A stretch of 64,000 bases of DNA from Desulfobacter postgatei 2ac9 (GCF_000233695.2 NZ_CM001488.1:1980303-2044302), one strand, 5' to 3'; shown: positions 18,592 through 28,608, counted from the first letter of the stretch. A program made the numbers and translations. The notes: generated from the sequence alone by a model not told the origin.

Positions 18592-18714
18592 TGCGAGAAT
18601 AAAATTAGAATTGTTGTTTTAAAAAGTGAATAATTTGGAAAAATGCGGTATCTAATTTTTGGGTCTGAATTTATAATTTATTGGGATTTTCATATCAAAA
18701 AATAAGGTAAGGTC

Positions 18715-19602
18715 ATGCATGAGTTAGCAGATGCATATATGGATTATCTGACAATAGAAAAAGGGCTCTCCGTCAATAGTATCACAGCCTATGGCACAGA
18801 TTTGGCTTCGTATATCAATTACCTGTCTGACAACGGGATAGAGGAGATTAGAGATGCCGACACCACAGCCATTCTTGGATGGCTGGTTTACTTGACCCGC
18901 CAGGGCCTGTCAGCCAAATCCCGGGCCAGGTACCTGGTTTCCATCAGGGGGTTTTATAAATACCTGGCAGCAGAGAAACTGATAACTGCCAATCCCTTAA
19001 AAGATATTGATATTCCCAAAACCGGCCGGCATCTGCCCGGTGTCATCTCGGTCAATGAGGTGGAGGCGCTTTTGAACGCCTGTGAGCCCACAACACCCAA
19101 AGAACAAAGAAATCTTGCCATGATGGAGATCATGTACGGGGCCGGGCTTCGGGTCTCAGAACTTGTATTTTTGAAGGTGGTTGACGTAAATCTGGACGCA
19201 GGTCTTGTCAGGGTCATGGGCAAAGGCGCTAAAGAGAGAATTGTACCCATTGGTTCAAAGGCTAAAGATGCTGCAAGGCTTTGGCTGGACCAGGGACGTC
19301 CCATGGCATTAAAGCAACTGTCAAGTGACTTTCTGTTTGTTGCAAGGGCAGGGCAGCCCATGACCCGCCAGGCATTCTGGAAAATTATAAAAAAATATGC
19401 GCTTGTTGCCGGCATTGTCCGGCCCATTTCCCCCCATACCCTGCGCCACTCCTTTGCCACCCACCTGATAGAAGGCGGGGCGGACCTGCGGTCTGTTCAG
19501 ACCATGCTTGGCCATTCAGATATCTCAACCACCCAGATTTATACCCATATTTCACGGGAGTACCTGATTAAAATGCATCATGAATTTCATCCCAGAAAAT
19601 AA
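18715..19602 (+). CDS. xerD: Tyrosine recombinase XerD-like
   Basis: A 295-residue chromosome-dimer-resolution recombinase. The N-terminal SAM-like domain spans about residues 3-95 and the catalytic domain follows. The active-site set is complete: R146 (YGAGLRVSEL), K170, H241 and R244 (SPHTLRHSFATH), H267 (LGHSD) and the nucleophile Y276 (QIYTH). Length and motifs fit XerC/XerD, and it lacks the extra insertion that marks integron integrases. It would act at dif at the end of replication. A TAAGGTAAGG ribosome site precedes the ATG. It is followed by mfd on the same strand after about 90 bases. Confidence 0.93.
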   Translation: MHELADAYMDYLTIEKGLSVNSITAYGTDLASYINYLSDNGIEEIRDADTTAILGWLVYLTRQGLSAKSRARYLVSIRGFYKYLAAEKLITANPLKDIDIPKTGRHLPGVISVNEVEALLNACEPTTPKEQRNLAMMEIMYGAGLRVSELVFLKVVDVNLDAGLVRVMGKGAKERIVPIGSKAKDAARLWLDQGRPMALKQLSSDFLFVARAGQPMTRQAFWKIIKKYALVAGIVRPISPHTLRHSFATHLIEGGADLRSVQTMLGHSDISTTQIYTHISREYLIKMHHEFHPRK

Positions 19603-19689
19603 TGAGGGGAAAAAAGTTTAGAACTTGCACACTTGGTATCTGGATGATAGATTCTCAGCTTTGTTTTAAAAAATTCCCAGGTACTTTAA

Positions 19690-22600
19690 ATGATTGATGC
19701 CATTTTAAATTCGTTGAAAAAAAGCAAGCATACCATGCTTGCCATGAATGATAGCTATGCTCCGAAAGCATGGATGATTGCCCAGCTCTTTCCCCGTTTG
19801 AACCAGCCTTTGGTTGTTGTTTTGCCGGATGCAAAAAAAGCGGCGGCATTTATTTCAGATCTTCAATTCTTTATGTCGACCGACCGGCAGCGTATCATTT
19901 TTTTCCCCGGCAGCCATTATCCGGGAGCCAAAAACATTTCATTTCATAAAGATACATCCGCCTCAAGAGTTGCCGCCCTGTTCAGCATCAGCGAGAGATT
20001 CCGGGACAGATTTCTCCTGGTGACGTATCTTGAGCCGCTTTTATCTTTTCTGATGCCCCCGGAGGTTATGACAAACAGTTTTGAACTGGTCATGGCCAAT
20101 GAAGAGATTGACAGGAACGGGTTGCTGGAAAATCTTGAAGCAAGCGGATATACCCGGGCCACCCTTGTTGAGGATCCCGGGGAATATGCGGTCAGGGGCG
20201 GTATTGTCGATATATTTTCCCCGGGGCTGAAACAGCCGGTGCGCCTGGAATTTTTTGGGGATTTTGTGGAATCCATACGCCATTTTTCTCCTTATACCCA
20301 GCGCGGCACAAAGGAACTTGTCGAAACCATTATTATCCCGGCCACGGAGGCCGTGATCACAAAACAAAGTCTGCCCCATGTCCAGGCCCGCTTGCGCGGG
20401 GCCGGAAACAAGGCCGGACTTACCCAGGACAGAATCCGGGAGTACGTCAACCAGATCCGGGACAAAGGGCGCTTTGACGGCATCGAATCCATGCTTCCCA
20501 TTGTATATGATTCCCTGGCTACCTTGTTCGACTATCTGCCGGAAAATACTTTTTTTATCCTGGATGATGCCGATGTGTTGCCCGAAAAGGCAAAGGATTT
20601 CCATGACGGGTTAAGGCTTAATTTTAATGCCCTGGCTGATGAAAAACGATTAAGCCTGCCACCGGAATCAATTTGCCCGGACTGGCAGAGTGTAGAAGAA
20701 AAAATCTTTGCATCCAAAACCCTTTGTTTTAAAGCGCTCGTGCTTGAACAGGACAAAAGCAAGGCAGACATTCTTTCCCTGAAGTGTTCAGATAACCGGG
20801 CGCTGTCGGAATCCTTGCGCAACAGGACAAAGGATGCCACGCCTTTAACCCCTCTGGTGGAATGGATTGAGCAACAGCAGCGGGATGTTAAATATATTTT
20901 GTTTGTACTCAGCCAGGATGCCCAGGCGAGACGGTTGACTGCACTTCTTACGCCTTACGGTATAGAGCCGCAATTTTGCAGGGATTTTAGCTCTCTTTTT
21001 GACACGAAGCCCGGCATTTATTTTACCGTGGGCGCTTTGAGTTGCGGCTTTGTCCCGGATCTGGAAAATTTTAGTATTGTGACCGAAGATGAGATTTTCG
21101 GCAGAAAACGCATTCGGCGCAGAGTGTCGGGAAAACGCGATTTAAAAGCGGAGTTCATTGCCCCGGAAGAGCTTAAAAACGGTGATTTTGTGGTTCATTT
21201 AGAACACGGGGTAGGTCGGTACGAGGGCCTTTTCAGCCTTACCGTATCCGGCATCACCCAGGATTTTATTCTGGTGGTTTATCAGGATGATGATAAGCTC
21301 TACGTTCCCGTGGACAGAATGGAGGTCATCGGCAAATATATCGGGGTGGACGGATACACCCCTGTGCTTGATAAAATAGGATCCAAATCCTGGACAAATT
21401 CCAAGGCAAAGGCAAGGGCCGAAGTTGAAAAAATGGCGGCGGATCTGCTTGATCTGTATGCCCGGCGTAAGGTGGCCAAAGGATTTTCATTCAGCCGTCC
21501 GGATAACTACTACAATGATTTTGAAGCAGGCTTCCCCTATGAAGAGACAAGGGATCAACTGCGTGCCATAGACGATGTCCACCTGGATATGGAAAAGGAT
21601 ACGCCCATGGACCGGCTGGTGTGCGGGGATGTGGGCTACGGAAAAACCGAAGTGGCCATCCGGGCGGCATTCAAGGCGGTGAACGACGGCAAACAGGTGG
21701 CGTTGGTGGTTCCCACCACCATTCTGGCCGAACAGCACCTCAATACGTTCCGGGACCGTTTCAATAATTATCCGGTCATCATCGAATGTCTGTCCCGTTT
21801 CCGAACACGAAAGGAACAGACCGATATTTTAAAAAGAACCGCCGGCGGCACAGTGGATATTGTTATTGGCACCCACAGACTTTTGCAAAAGGATGTGGTC
21901 TTTAAATCCCTGGGGCTTTTAATCATTGACGAGGAGCAGCGATTCGGGGTCAAGCATAAGGAAAAATTGAAAGAGAAACGGGCTGCGGTGGATGTTCTGG
22001 CTTTGTCTGCAACGCCCATCCCAAGAACCCTGCACATGTCCTTGACCGGTATGCGCGATATTTCCGTGATTACCACCCCGCCCGCAGACCGCCGGCCCAT
22101 CATTTCATACATCACCAAATATGAAGAGCCCTTGGTCCGGGAGGCTGTTATCAAAGAGTTGGATAGAAAGGGTCAGGTCTTTTTTGTTCACAACAACATA
22201 AAAACCATATTCAAAACGGCCGAAAACATACAAAAACTGATTCCGGATGCAAAGATCGGTGTGGCCCACGGCAGATTGTCCGAAACCGAACTTGAGAAGG
22301 TGATGGAACAGTTTATTCGTCAGCAGATCAACGTGCTGGTCTGCACCACCATCATTGAATCGGGTCTGGACATACCCAGTGCCAACACCATGATTATTGA
22401 TAAGGCAGAGCGTTTCGGCCTGTCCCAGATCTACCAGCTGCGCGGCCGTATCGGCCGGGGGGACGAGCAGGCCTACGCATATTTGTTTATTGAAGATGAG
22501 TCCCGGCTCACCAAGGATGCCAGAAAGCGTTTGGCAGCACTGATGGAACACCGGGATCTTGGGTCCGGCTTCCAGATTGCCATGAAGGATCTTCAGATTC

Positions 22601-23172
22601 GCGGGGCCGGTACCGCCCTGGGCGCCTCCCAGTCCGGTCATATTGCCGCCGTGGGTTATGATATGTTTCTCAAACTTTTGGACAACGCAGTCAAAGATAT
22701 GAAGGGCGAGCATCTCCCCGAGCCCCTGGAACCTGAAATCAACGCATCCATGTCCTCGGGGTTCCCAGACGATTACATCGAATCGGTGGAGCAGCGTCTG
22801 ACCATTTACCGAAGACTGTCAAGGTTGACCCAGGTATCAGACATTGCGGAGATGAAAAAAGAGCTGGTGGACCGGTATGGAGAACTGCCGAAATCTGCTG
22901 AAAATATGCTGCTGAAGATTATGCTTAGGATTTTTGCCATCAAGGCCGGGGTCAAGCGTCTGGATGTCACCCCGGATGTACTGGTTCTGGAGTTTTCCCC
23001 CGATCATATGAACCGGACCTTGACTGATATTGAATCTGTTCTCAAAAAAACAGTGGATGCAAAGTTTGTCAAAAAAACATCTGTCCGCATCCAGCTTGGA
23101 CACAAACGCAGTAATATTTCAAGGGCCTTGCTTGAGACAAAGCAGATTTTGTCATCTATTTTTAACGTTTAA
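19690..23172 (+). CDS. mfd: Transcription-repair coupling factor
   Basis: A 1160-residue Mfd, the normal length. It removes stalled RNA polymerase from damaged DNA and recruits UvrA. Visible parts are the N-terminal UvrB-homology region (PGGIVDIFSP-type RGGIVDIFSPGLKQP), the RNA-polymerase-interaction CarD-like module (NGDFVVHLEHGVGRYEGL), the superfamily 2 helicase with Walker A (CGDVGYGKTEVAIRAAF), the DEEQRFGV box and LSATPIPRTL, RGRIGRG motif VI, and the C-terminal TRCF domain. The gene starts about 90 bases after xerD. Confidence 0.97.
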   Translation: MIDAILNSLKKSKHTMLAMNDSYAPKAWMIAQLFPRLNQPLVVVLPDAKKAAAFISDLQFFMSTDRQRIIFFPGSHYPGAKNISFHKDTSASRVAALFSISERFRDRFLLVTYLEPLLSFLMPPEVMTNSFELVMANEEIDRNGLLENLEASGYTRATLVEDPGEYAVRGGIVDIFSPGLKQPVRLEFFGDFVESIRHFSPYTQRGTKELVETIIIPATEAVITKQSLPHVQARLRGAGNKAGLTQDRIREYVNQIRDKGRFDGIESMLPIVYDSLATLFDYLPENTFFILDDADVLPEKAKDFHDGLRLNFNALADEKRLSLPPESICPDWQSVEEKIFASKTLCFKALVLEQDKSKADILSLKCSDNRALSESLRNRTKDATPLTPLVEWIEQQQRDVKYILFVLSQDAQARRLTALLTPYGIEPQFCRDFSSLFDTKPGIYFTVGALSCGFVPDLENFSIVTEDEIFGRKRIRRRVSGKRDLKAEFIAPEELKNGDFVVHLEHGVGRYEGLFSLTVSGITQDFILVVYQDDDKLYVPVDRMEVIGKYIGVDGYTPVLDKIGSKSWTNSKAKARAEVEKMAADLLDLYARRKVAKGFSFSRPDNYYNDFEAGFPYEETRDQLRAIDDVHLDMEKDTPMDRLVCGDVGYGKTEVAIRAAFKAVNDGKQVALVVPTTILAEQHLNTFRDRFNNYPVIIECLSRFRTRKEQTDILKRTAGGTVDIVIGTHRLLQKDVVFKSLGLLIIDEEQRFGVKHKEKLKEKRAAVDVLALSATPIPRTLHMSLTGMRDISVITTPPADRRPIISYITKYEEPLVREAVIKELDRKGQVFFVHNNIKTIFKTAENIQKLIPDAKIGVAHGRLSETELEKVMEQFIRQQINVLVCTTIIESGLDIPSANTMIIDKAERFGLSQIYQLRGRIGRGDEQAYAYLFIEDESRLTKDARKRLAALMEHRDLGSGFQIAMKDLQIRGAGTALGASQSGHIAAVGYDMFLKLLDNAVKDMKGEHLPEPLEPEINASMSSGFPDDYIESVEQRLTIYRRLSRLTQVSDIAEMKKELVDRYGELPKSAENMLLKIMLRIFAIKAGVKRLDVTPDVLVLEFSPDHMNRTLTDIESVLKKTVDAKFVKKTSVRIQLGHKRSNISRALLETKQILSSIFNV

Positions 23173-23276
23173 GTCCACTGGGCCAAAGACCTGTTAAACA
23201 CGAATATCATAAACATATATGTACTCAACAGTTGCTCTTCATCAAAATTAGACATTATATCGATTTTACATATCAT
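23169..23276 (-). CDS. Possible 35-residue small protein with strong ribosome site
   Basis: A minus-strand ORF of 35 codons starts at ATG 23276 and is preceded by a near-perfect GGAGGTGA site 7 bases upstream. It ends in a TAA that overlaps the last bases of mfd in the convergent direction. The predicted peptide is acidic at the start, with a hydrophobic middle (LLSTYMFMIFVF), so a small membrane-associated peptide is possible. There is no family assignment. The ribosome site is the main evidence; chance occurrence is quite possible in this AT-rich gap. Confidence 0.35.
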   Translation of the reverse strand: MICKIDIMSNFDEEQLLSTYMFMIFVFNRSLAQWT

Positions 23277-23606
23277 TGTATTCACCTCCAATGTATTTGC
23301 CGTTCTGGGGCTGAGATCCCTTTATTTTGCCCTTGAAACAAAAAGAAATATCCGGCACGACCAATTTTTAAATGCCCATAATTTCTCCTGAATTCGCGGC
23401 ACTTTTTTTGATATAATTTGAAATCATTGAGAAAAGCCTGTTTACAAAAAAAGGTATATGGACTTTGTATTTTAAATTATATAGAATATTAAAAATGGCC
23501 CTTTTTGAGAAAGCATTTACGCGAACGCGAACGACAGGATAGTTTATTGGTTTAGTGGTATGTGCAATAACGCAAGTTGTGAATCCAAATATATCTTAAG
23601 TTTTTT
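23277..23606. other. Intergenic region upstream of the transglycosylase
   Basis: An AT-rich 330-base stretch with no ORF of note apart from the ribosome site of the small minus-strand ORF. It should hold the plus-strand promoter of the lytic transglycosylase. No repeat or riboswitch was recognised. Confidence 0.5.
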
Positions 23607-25154
23607 ATGAAATCATCCTCTCTTTTTTTTAAACAGATAAACAAAAAATCAGGCAGTGTTTTTTTGATACTGATCTGTTTCACCATGTTCCAGAGCAGTG
23701 CGGCCATGGCGCAAAATCGTGTGAATCTGAATTTAAAACCGGTTGCATTTGATCTTAACACGGTTGAAAACCAGTTGACGGAAATGATGGCTGACTGGGG
23801 GGAAACCGCATTTGACGTCGATGATGCGCTGGTCCGGCACGTCAGCTATTTTATCAAATATTACGCAGTTCAGAATGTGGATAAATCAAACAATATCATC
23901 CGGCGAAGCGAAAAATACCTGTATGACATAAAGAAAATATTTAAGAAATACAGTATTGCCGAAGATGTTGCCTTTGCCCTGCCGTTTGTCGAAAGCGGTT
24001 TTAATCCGGGTGCACTGTCCAATGCCGGAGCCTTGGGAATGTTTCAGTTTCTTGACACCACCGCCGTTCATTACGGCTTGAAAATAGGGGAGAATGGACT
24101 GGATGAGCGAAAGGATTATCAAAAATCAGCTGAGGCCTGTGCCAAATACCTGCGGGACAACCGCAGGGTGTTTGGCAGCACGGTATTAAGCCTGGCCAGT
24201 TACCACCACGGTACCAGAATGGTCACGGATGTCTTACTCAATTGCGGTGACGATCCGGGAAGGCAATTTGGACCGATTTTCAAAAACAGTCTTTTGGGGC
24301 CTTTTTCCAGGGAGTATGTCCCCCAGTGTCTGGCTGCGTCATTGATATACCGCTATCTTAAGCAAAACAGATTGGTCATGCTTTCGGTTCCTGGGTTTGA
24401 GTCTAAAACACTTCAGGCCCAAACGCCGGTTAAATCCCTGAAAAAGATGATTCCAACCCTGTATAAACTGAATCCGGACCTTGAACATGCAGCCTCAATT
24501 TATCCGTATGCCAGCAGCAACGGGTATGTGCTGATGACAAAAATAGGGTATTCCTCTTTGACGGCTGAAATGATCAGAACCTATCCTGATTGGGCGAAAA
24601 ACCCGAAACCGGATCCGTCCGGCAGCACAGAAGTCAAAGGGCTGCCAAAAACCATTCATTATGTTGTCCAGACCCACAATGACCTGTCCGGCATTGCTGA
24701 CATTTTTGGGACCAGTGTGAAAGCGCTGAAATTCAGTAACCGGTTTTTGGTAAAGCAGGGGGTGCACCCCGGCGATGTGATTGAGATTAAGGGCATGGCC
24801 CCGACCACCCTGGCTTTGGACGGAAAAAGCACCGTCTGCGACACACCCCGGGCATTGGTCACCCAGGAAGATGAAACACTGGAGACATTTTGTAAAAGGG
24901 TGGTTAAAACCATTCGTGCCGATTGTTCGTCGAGCCGCTGGCAGATGGGGGCAAATTTAACGCCTGCATTGATTTACTATTGGAATTATGATGTGCTCGG
25001 GAATATTCAACCCGATACACCCCTGGAGGGGGGGATGAATCTTAGGATTTATTCAGATTATAGATGGCATAAAACAGCCGCAGGTAGTCAAGCGCCTCCG
25101 GCAACGCCTGAGGCGCTTGACTATCGGTACAATCCATCAGTACCGACCGGCTAA
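23607..25154 (+). CDS. MltD-like lytic transglycosylase with LysM domain
   Basis: A 515-residue exported peptidoglycan lyase. It has a signal peptide (about residues 1-35, ending ...AAMAQ) and a transglycosylase SLT domain of about 110-245 with the catalytic Glu in PFVESGFNP, plus SNAGALGMFQF and the LASYHHG motif. A LysM-like wall-binding region lies at about 350-395 (YVVQTHNDLSGIADIFGTS). It cleaves the MurNAc-GlcNAc linkage to give 1,6-anhydro ends during wall remodelling. The last roughly 20 codons contain a perfect 14-bp inverted repeat, listed separately. The gene ends facing a broken lactate permease. Confidence 0.92.
   Translation: MKSSSLFFKQINKKSGSVFLILICFTMFQSSAAMAQNRVNLNLKPVAFDLNTVENQLTEMMADWGETAFDVDDALVRHVSYFIKYYAVQNVDKSNNIIRRSEKYLYDIKKIFKKYSIAEDVAFALPFVESGFNPGALSNAGALGMFQFLDTTAVHYGLKIGENGLDERKDYQKSAEACAKYLRDNRRVFGSTVLSLASYHHGTRMVTDVLLNCGDDPGRQFGPIFKNSLLGPFSREYVPQCLAASLIYRYLKQNRLVMLSVPGFESKTLQAQTPVKSLKKMIPTLYKLNPDLEHAASIYPYASSNGYVLMTKIGYSSLTAEMIRTYPDWAKNPKPDPSGSTEVKGLPKTIHYVVQTHNDLSGIADIFGTSVKALKFSNRFLVKQGVHPGDVIEIKGMAPTTLALDGKSTVCDTPRALVTQEDETLETFCKRVVKTIRADCSSSRWQMGANLTPALIYYWNYDVLGNIQPDTPLEGGMNLRIYSDYRWHKTAAGSQAPPATPEALDYRYNPSVPTG
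25085..25123. terminator. Perfect 14-bp inverted repeat inside the transglycosylase 3' end
   Basis: TAGTCAAGCGCCTC (25085-25098) is exactly complementary to GAGGCGCTTGACTA (25110-25123), with an 11-base loop. It lies inside the last codons of the transglycosylase and 28 bases past the stop of the converging lactate permease remnant. It may act as a shared terminator or RNA stabiliser. There is no adjacent U run on either strand, so the role is uncertain. Confidence 0.5.
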
Positions 25155-26144
25155 TCCTTTACGGTATCCTTCCAGGCCAGAGCCACCTTGCGTCCGGGGA
25201 TTCGGTGTATGAATATGGTCAGTATCGCCACCAGCATAAAGGGAAGCACGCCGGGCAGGTAAAACGGCTTCATGGCAAAGTTGACGGTTTCCCAACCCAG
25301 AATTTTGGGAAAGGAGATCACAAAGGATGTAACCCATCCCTCAAAGGGCAGAAAGGATAGCCGTGAACAGATAGGGAACTGCATAGCACAGCCCGGCAAA
25401 TACGGCAAATTTCCAGACACCTAACCCCTCGGCCCAGGATTTGTTTTTACCGAAAAACCGGGTGAGAAAACAGACCACAAACAGGGGGAGCAGGATGGCG
25501 GCCACGGCATGAATCCGGGCGGAATAAACACCCACCTGGTGCATGAAGGCGTCAAAGGAGGCCACGGGTGCACCCTGGCCGACAGCGGCGTCCACCACCG
25601 GCTTGAGATTTTTAAGCCCAAACCAGATGGGGGTGCCCACGGCCCCGAAGGTGACGGGAATGGAGTTGAGCATCAGGCAGGCACACACCGCAGCCAGGGC
25701 GGGAAATCGCAATCCCAGCAGCAACGGTGCGGCAATGGCCGCAGGCGTACCGAAACCGGCAGATCCCTCAATAAAGGCACCGAACAGGAACGCTATGATG
25801 ATGGTTTGGATCCGGCGGTCCGGTGAGATGGTGGTAAAACCGTAGGAGATGGTCTCCATGGCCCCGCTCTCCCTCAGGGTGTATAGGATGAGAATGGCAC
25901 CGAACACGATGATCAGCACGTTGACGGCGCTACCGAACCCGCTCAGGGTGGAGGCGGCCACAAGGCCTGCCGGCATCTTCCAAAGGGTTGCCCCGATCAG
26001 GGCGCAGACCAGCCATGCCAGGGGCATGGCACGGGTGGCGGGCCATCTTAAGCCAACCATAAAGATTAATACCAGGGCAATGGGAATAAACGCAATAAAT
26101 GCTGATAAGCTAAGGGACAAACCACTCCTCCGTTTCATTTTCAC
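25151..26144 (-). pseudogene. Frameshifted and truncated L-lactate permease
   Basis: Codons 1-267 read as an LctP/LldP-family lactate permease ([20 protein letters not shown] and [11 protein letters not shown] are signature segments) with many membrane helices. The frame then stops near 25341. In the next frame the sequence continues with recognisable permease (VTSFVISFPKILGW and FYLPGVLPFMLVAILTIFIH) to a stop at 25151. The switch falls at a GCCCTTTGAGG run, consistent with one extra T. Even when joined, the protein lacks an internal segment and roughly the last 200 residues of the usual 530-570, so more than a sequencing slip is needed to explain it. Confidence 0.82.
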
Positions 26145-26351
26145 GTTCGCCAGGCGGAAGTAATGCCTGTAAAAATCAAAATCCGGGAATTTAAATTCTT
26201 TCTTGCCTTCTAAGCAGCGGTCAGTATATTCTCCAATTCAGTTGGATTTTTGCTCTAAACCGTTCCACCCAAAACAATAGACAGAATCCTTCTATAACTA
26301 TATTGGCTCATTCTATACTAATTCACTGGTAACATAAAAAAGGGGATTATT

Positions 26352-27002
26352 ATGCAAAACGAAAAACAGCAAAATGAAATTATTTCTAAAGGGAAAGAAA
26401 TGGGGCAAAAAGTTTTTGCCCAAACCAAAGAAGCGACAGGTCAGGCAATTAAAGCATTAAAAATACTGAGTCGCGACCCAATTGGAGGTCAATCTGAGGC
26501 GATCAAAAACCTTGGGCAATCAAATGCTTTACGAGCAGGAATTGTATTGGTTGTCATATTTTCGATATCATGTTTTTTATTAGGACATAGTATTGTTTCT
26601 GAATCGCAAGTGGTTGGCGAATATATGGGGGGGGTGGCAGGATCTTACTTTAAGTTATTGTTCTTTTCATTGATTCCATCTGCATCTGTTTTTGTATGTT
26701 TTTTTCTGATAATGAAACTCATAAGCCAAGAAAAAGAACAAATTTCAACATGTATATATACAACTGGAGTATCTACACTTCCTTTGGCGGTTTTATTTTT
26801 CTGTATAAAAATATTTGGATTAAGCAACTTTGAGTTACTGTCTGCAATAGGGATTTTTTGTCTCAGTACAACATTTTTCTTGATAAATAGTTCCATGCAA
26901 GACATTTACAAATTATCCACCCAAAAATCGTTTTTAATAACGCCAACTTTAGTGTTATTAGCTGGTGTTGTATCCAACGTTTTCTACTCAGCCTTAATCT
27001 AA
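26352..27002 (+). CDS. Multi-pass membrane protein, Yip1-like
   Basis: A 216-residue protein. The N-terminal about 55 residues are polar and Gln/Lys-rich. Five hydrophobic segments follow, roughly at residues 62-82, 98-122, 133-153, 160-178 and 193-213. The arrangement is reminiscent of bacterial Yip1-domain proteins, but no diagnostic motif was found, so function is unassigned. It is clearly more AT-rich than its neighbours. ATG follows an AGGGGA site. It is convergent with the MFS gene. Confidence 0.75.
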   Translation: MQNEKQQNEIISKGKEMGQKVFAQTKEATGQAIKALKILSRDPIGGQSEAIKNLGQSNALRAGIVLVVIFSISCFLLGHSIVSESQVVGEYMGGVAGSYFKLLFFSLIPSASVFVCFFLIMKLISQEKEQISTCIYTTGVSTLPLAVLFFCIKIFGLSNFELLSAIGIFCLSTTFFLINSSMQDIYKLSTQKSFLITPTLVLLAGVVSNVFYSALI

Positions 27003-27068
27003 TAGCGGCCATGTGCCTATCTGGTTATCTGGTCTATCAATATAAAATAATTTTTTTAATCGGGATAG

Positions 27069-27092
27069 GGTCTCCTCATCACTGAGGAGACC
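27069..27092. terminator. Bidirectional hairpin between convergent genes
   Basis: GGTCTCCTC (27069-27077) pairs exactly with GAGGAGACC (27084-27092) around a 6-base loop. It lies between the ends of the membrane protein and the converging MFS gene. On the minus strand the run of A/T at 27043-27058 follows it. A shared terminator is the likely role. Confidence 0.6.
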
Positions 27093-27137
27093 TCCCACGG
27101 CATCAAGGCTTCTGCTGACGGCAATACATTGTTTTTT

Positions 27138-28328
27138 TTAAAATACAGAGTTATGGTTTTGAAAATCATTAAATTTTAAAAAAATCGGCAGGAATGCAAA
27201 CATTAAGATGGCAATACCGGCAGCTGTGAACCCCATAGAAAAGAATCCACGATCTGCAAGAAATCCCATCAGAGCCGGGGCACCGCCGGCACCCATGAGA
27301 AATGCTGCCGGGACAGTGAACGAAACTATGATATTCCGGGTTTCTTTGGCTCCGATACTCGAGAGCGCTGAAAATGCCGGAGGGAAAAAAGAGACTGATA
27401 AAAGTGGCTGCAGAAAAATCACGGTCTTAAGTCCTGTCCCGGACAATAATCCGATACCCAGGGTGGAGAGTCCGCTTAAGATAAGAGCTGTACTCAAGGT
27501 TTTTTTTATTCCATATCGGTCAGATATCCAGCCAACGGCAAAAGGTACGGGCAGGGTAAGAATTCTGGACAAGGCAATCAATGTATTGGCTTCGGGCTGT
27601 GGCATTCCATGCTCGTTTACCAGATACAAAGGAAGCATGGCATAGACCCCTAAGGAACTGATTACTCCCATCGTGAACAGCACGATCATAATCCAGAAAG
27701 AACGGATGAATAACAGTGGGACAATGGCTCTCAACATAGGGGCTTGGCCCGGAAAATCCACTGCTTTGCTGAATTTTAAAAAATTTATGCCAAGCACCAC
27801 TGATACCATTCCGGTCAGCATCAGAATACTGCGCCAAGACATGAACAATAACAGTGCTTCGCAGATAATCGGTGACAATAGAAAACTTAAATTCGGTGCC
27901 AATTCATGAACTCCGATGGCTTTGCCCCAGTTCTGCGAACTTGTCGAAGCCGTGAGCAAGGCAATTCCACTGGGTAGATACAGACCCGCGCCCATGCCGG
28001 TGATAAATATACCGGCCCGCATCATGGTCAGACTGTTACATAAGCCTGTTATGATAAAGAAAAAACCGGTCACGATTGCAGACAGACCAATGGTTTTTTT
28101 ATGCAGCAGTCTTTCTGAGATAAATCCTGAGCAGATCAGGGTAATAAAATATCCCGAGGCAGAGACCAAAAAAAGTGAGCCTGCTTGGTCCCCTGTCAGG
28201 GACATGTCCTGTAGAATAGTAGGTAAAAGTGGGGATATGATAATACGAATGCTAAAGTTCAAAAAAAATATAGCAGTCAGAAAAAGTAAGGGACGCAGCT
28301 GCGATTGAAATGTCTGTGTGTTGTTCAT
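27138..28328 (-). CDS. MFS transporter
   Basis: A 396-residue protein with 12 predicted membrane helices. It has major-facilitator traits, including the loop after helix 2 (SGFISERLLHKKTIGLS) and its counterpart in the second half (VGWISDRYGIKKTLS). The family moves small solutes by proton-coupled antiport or symport; the substrate cannot be read from sequence. It stands alone. An XhoI-type site CTCGAG occurs within it at 27358. Confidence 0.9.
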   Translation of the reverse strand: MNNTQTFQSQLRPLLFLTAIFFLNFSIRIIISPLLPTILQDMSLTGDQAGSLFLVSASGYFITLICSGFISERLLHKKTIGLSAIVTGFFFIITGLCNSLTMMRAGIFITGMGAGLYLPSGIALLTASTSSQNWGKAIGVHELAPNLSFLLSPIICEALLLFMSWRSILMLTGMVSVVLGINFLKFSKAVDFPGQAPMLRAIVPLLFIRSFWIMIVLFTMGVISSLGVYAMLPLYLVNEHGMPQPEANTLIALSRILTLPVPFAVGWISDRYGIKKTLSTALILSGLSTLGIGLLSGTGLKTVIFLQPLLSVSFFPPAFSALSSIGAKETRNIIVSFTVPAAFLMGAGGAPALMGFLADRGFFSMGFTAAGIAILMFAFLPIFLKFNDFQNHNSVF

Positions 28329-28608
28329 AAGAGGTCCGATCTGGTATTGGCTTTCTCAGGCTAAGATTAATAAAACTCTTAGAATTTCTAAGAAAGTCTG
28401 GGTAAGTTATTTAGATCTTTCAAGCTTTGTTTTGGGCTATGCCTATCAGTGGATATGTCAGGGTCAGCCCATGGCGGTTATATCAGAATTGCCTTTGATT
28501 CTGGGACGTCCATTAACACCCACGACCGTTTTTTCCAAGTTTGATGCATTTTGCATCAATGTGTGGCTTTACAGATCTGATTCCTAATCTATTATCCGGA
28601 GATTTTAA
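28329..28608. other. Intergenic region between divergent transporters
   Basis: A 280-base gap between the MFS gene (minus) and the ZIP gene (plus). A frame open across it on the plus strand has no ribosome site or family likeness and looks spurious. Promoters for both genes are expected here. Confidence 0.5.

Noticed and set aside
18715..19602. The tyrosine recombinase as integrase of the cassette array
   Set aside because: It lacks the additional domain of integron integrases, matches XerD in length and motifs, and lies about 29 kb away.
25341..25345. UGA in the lactate permease read as selenocysteine
   Set aside because: The recognisable sequence continues in another frame, so this is a frameshift and not a Sec codon; no redox motif is present.
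28318..28587. 89-codon plus-strand ORF between the MFS and ZIP genes
   Set aside because: It has no ribosome site, starts inside the MFS gene start, and the composition looks like translated promoter DNA.
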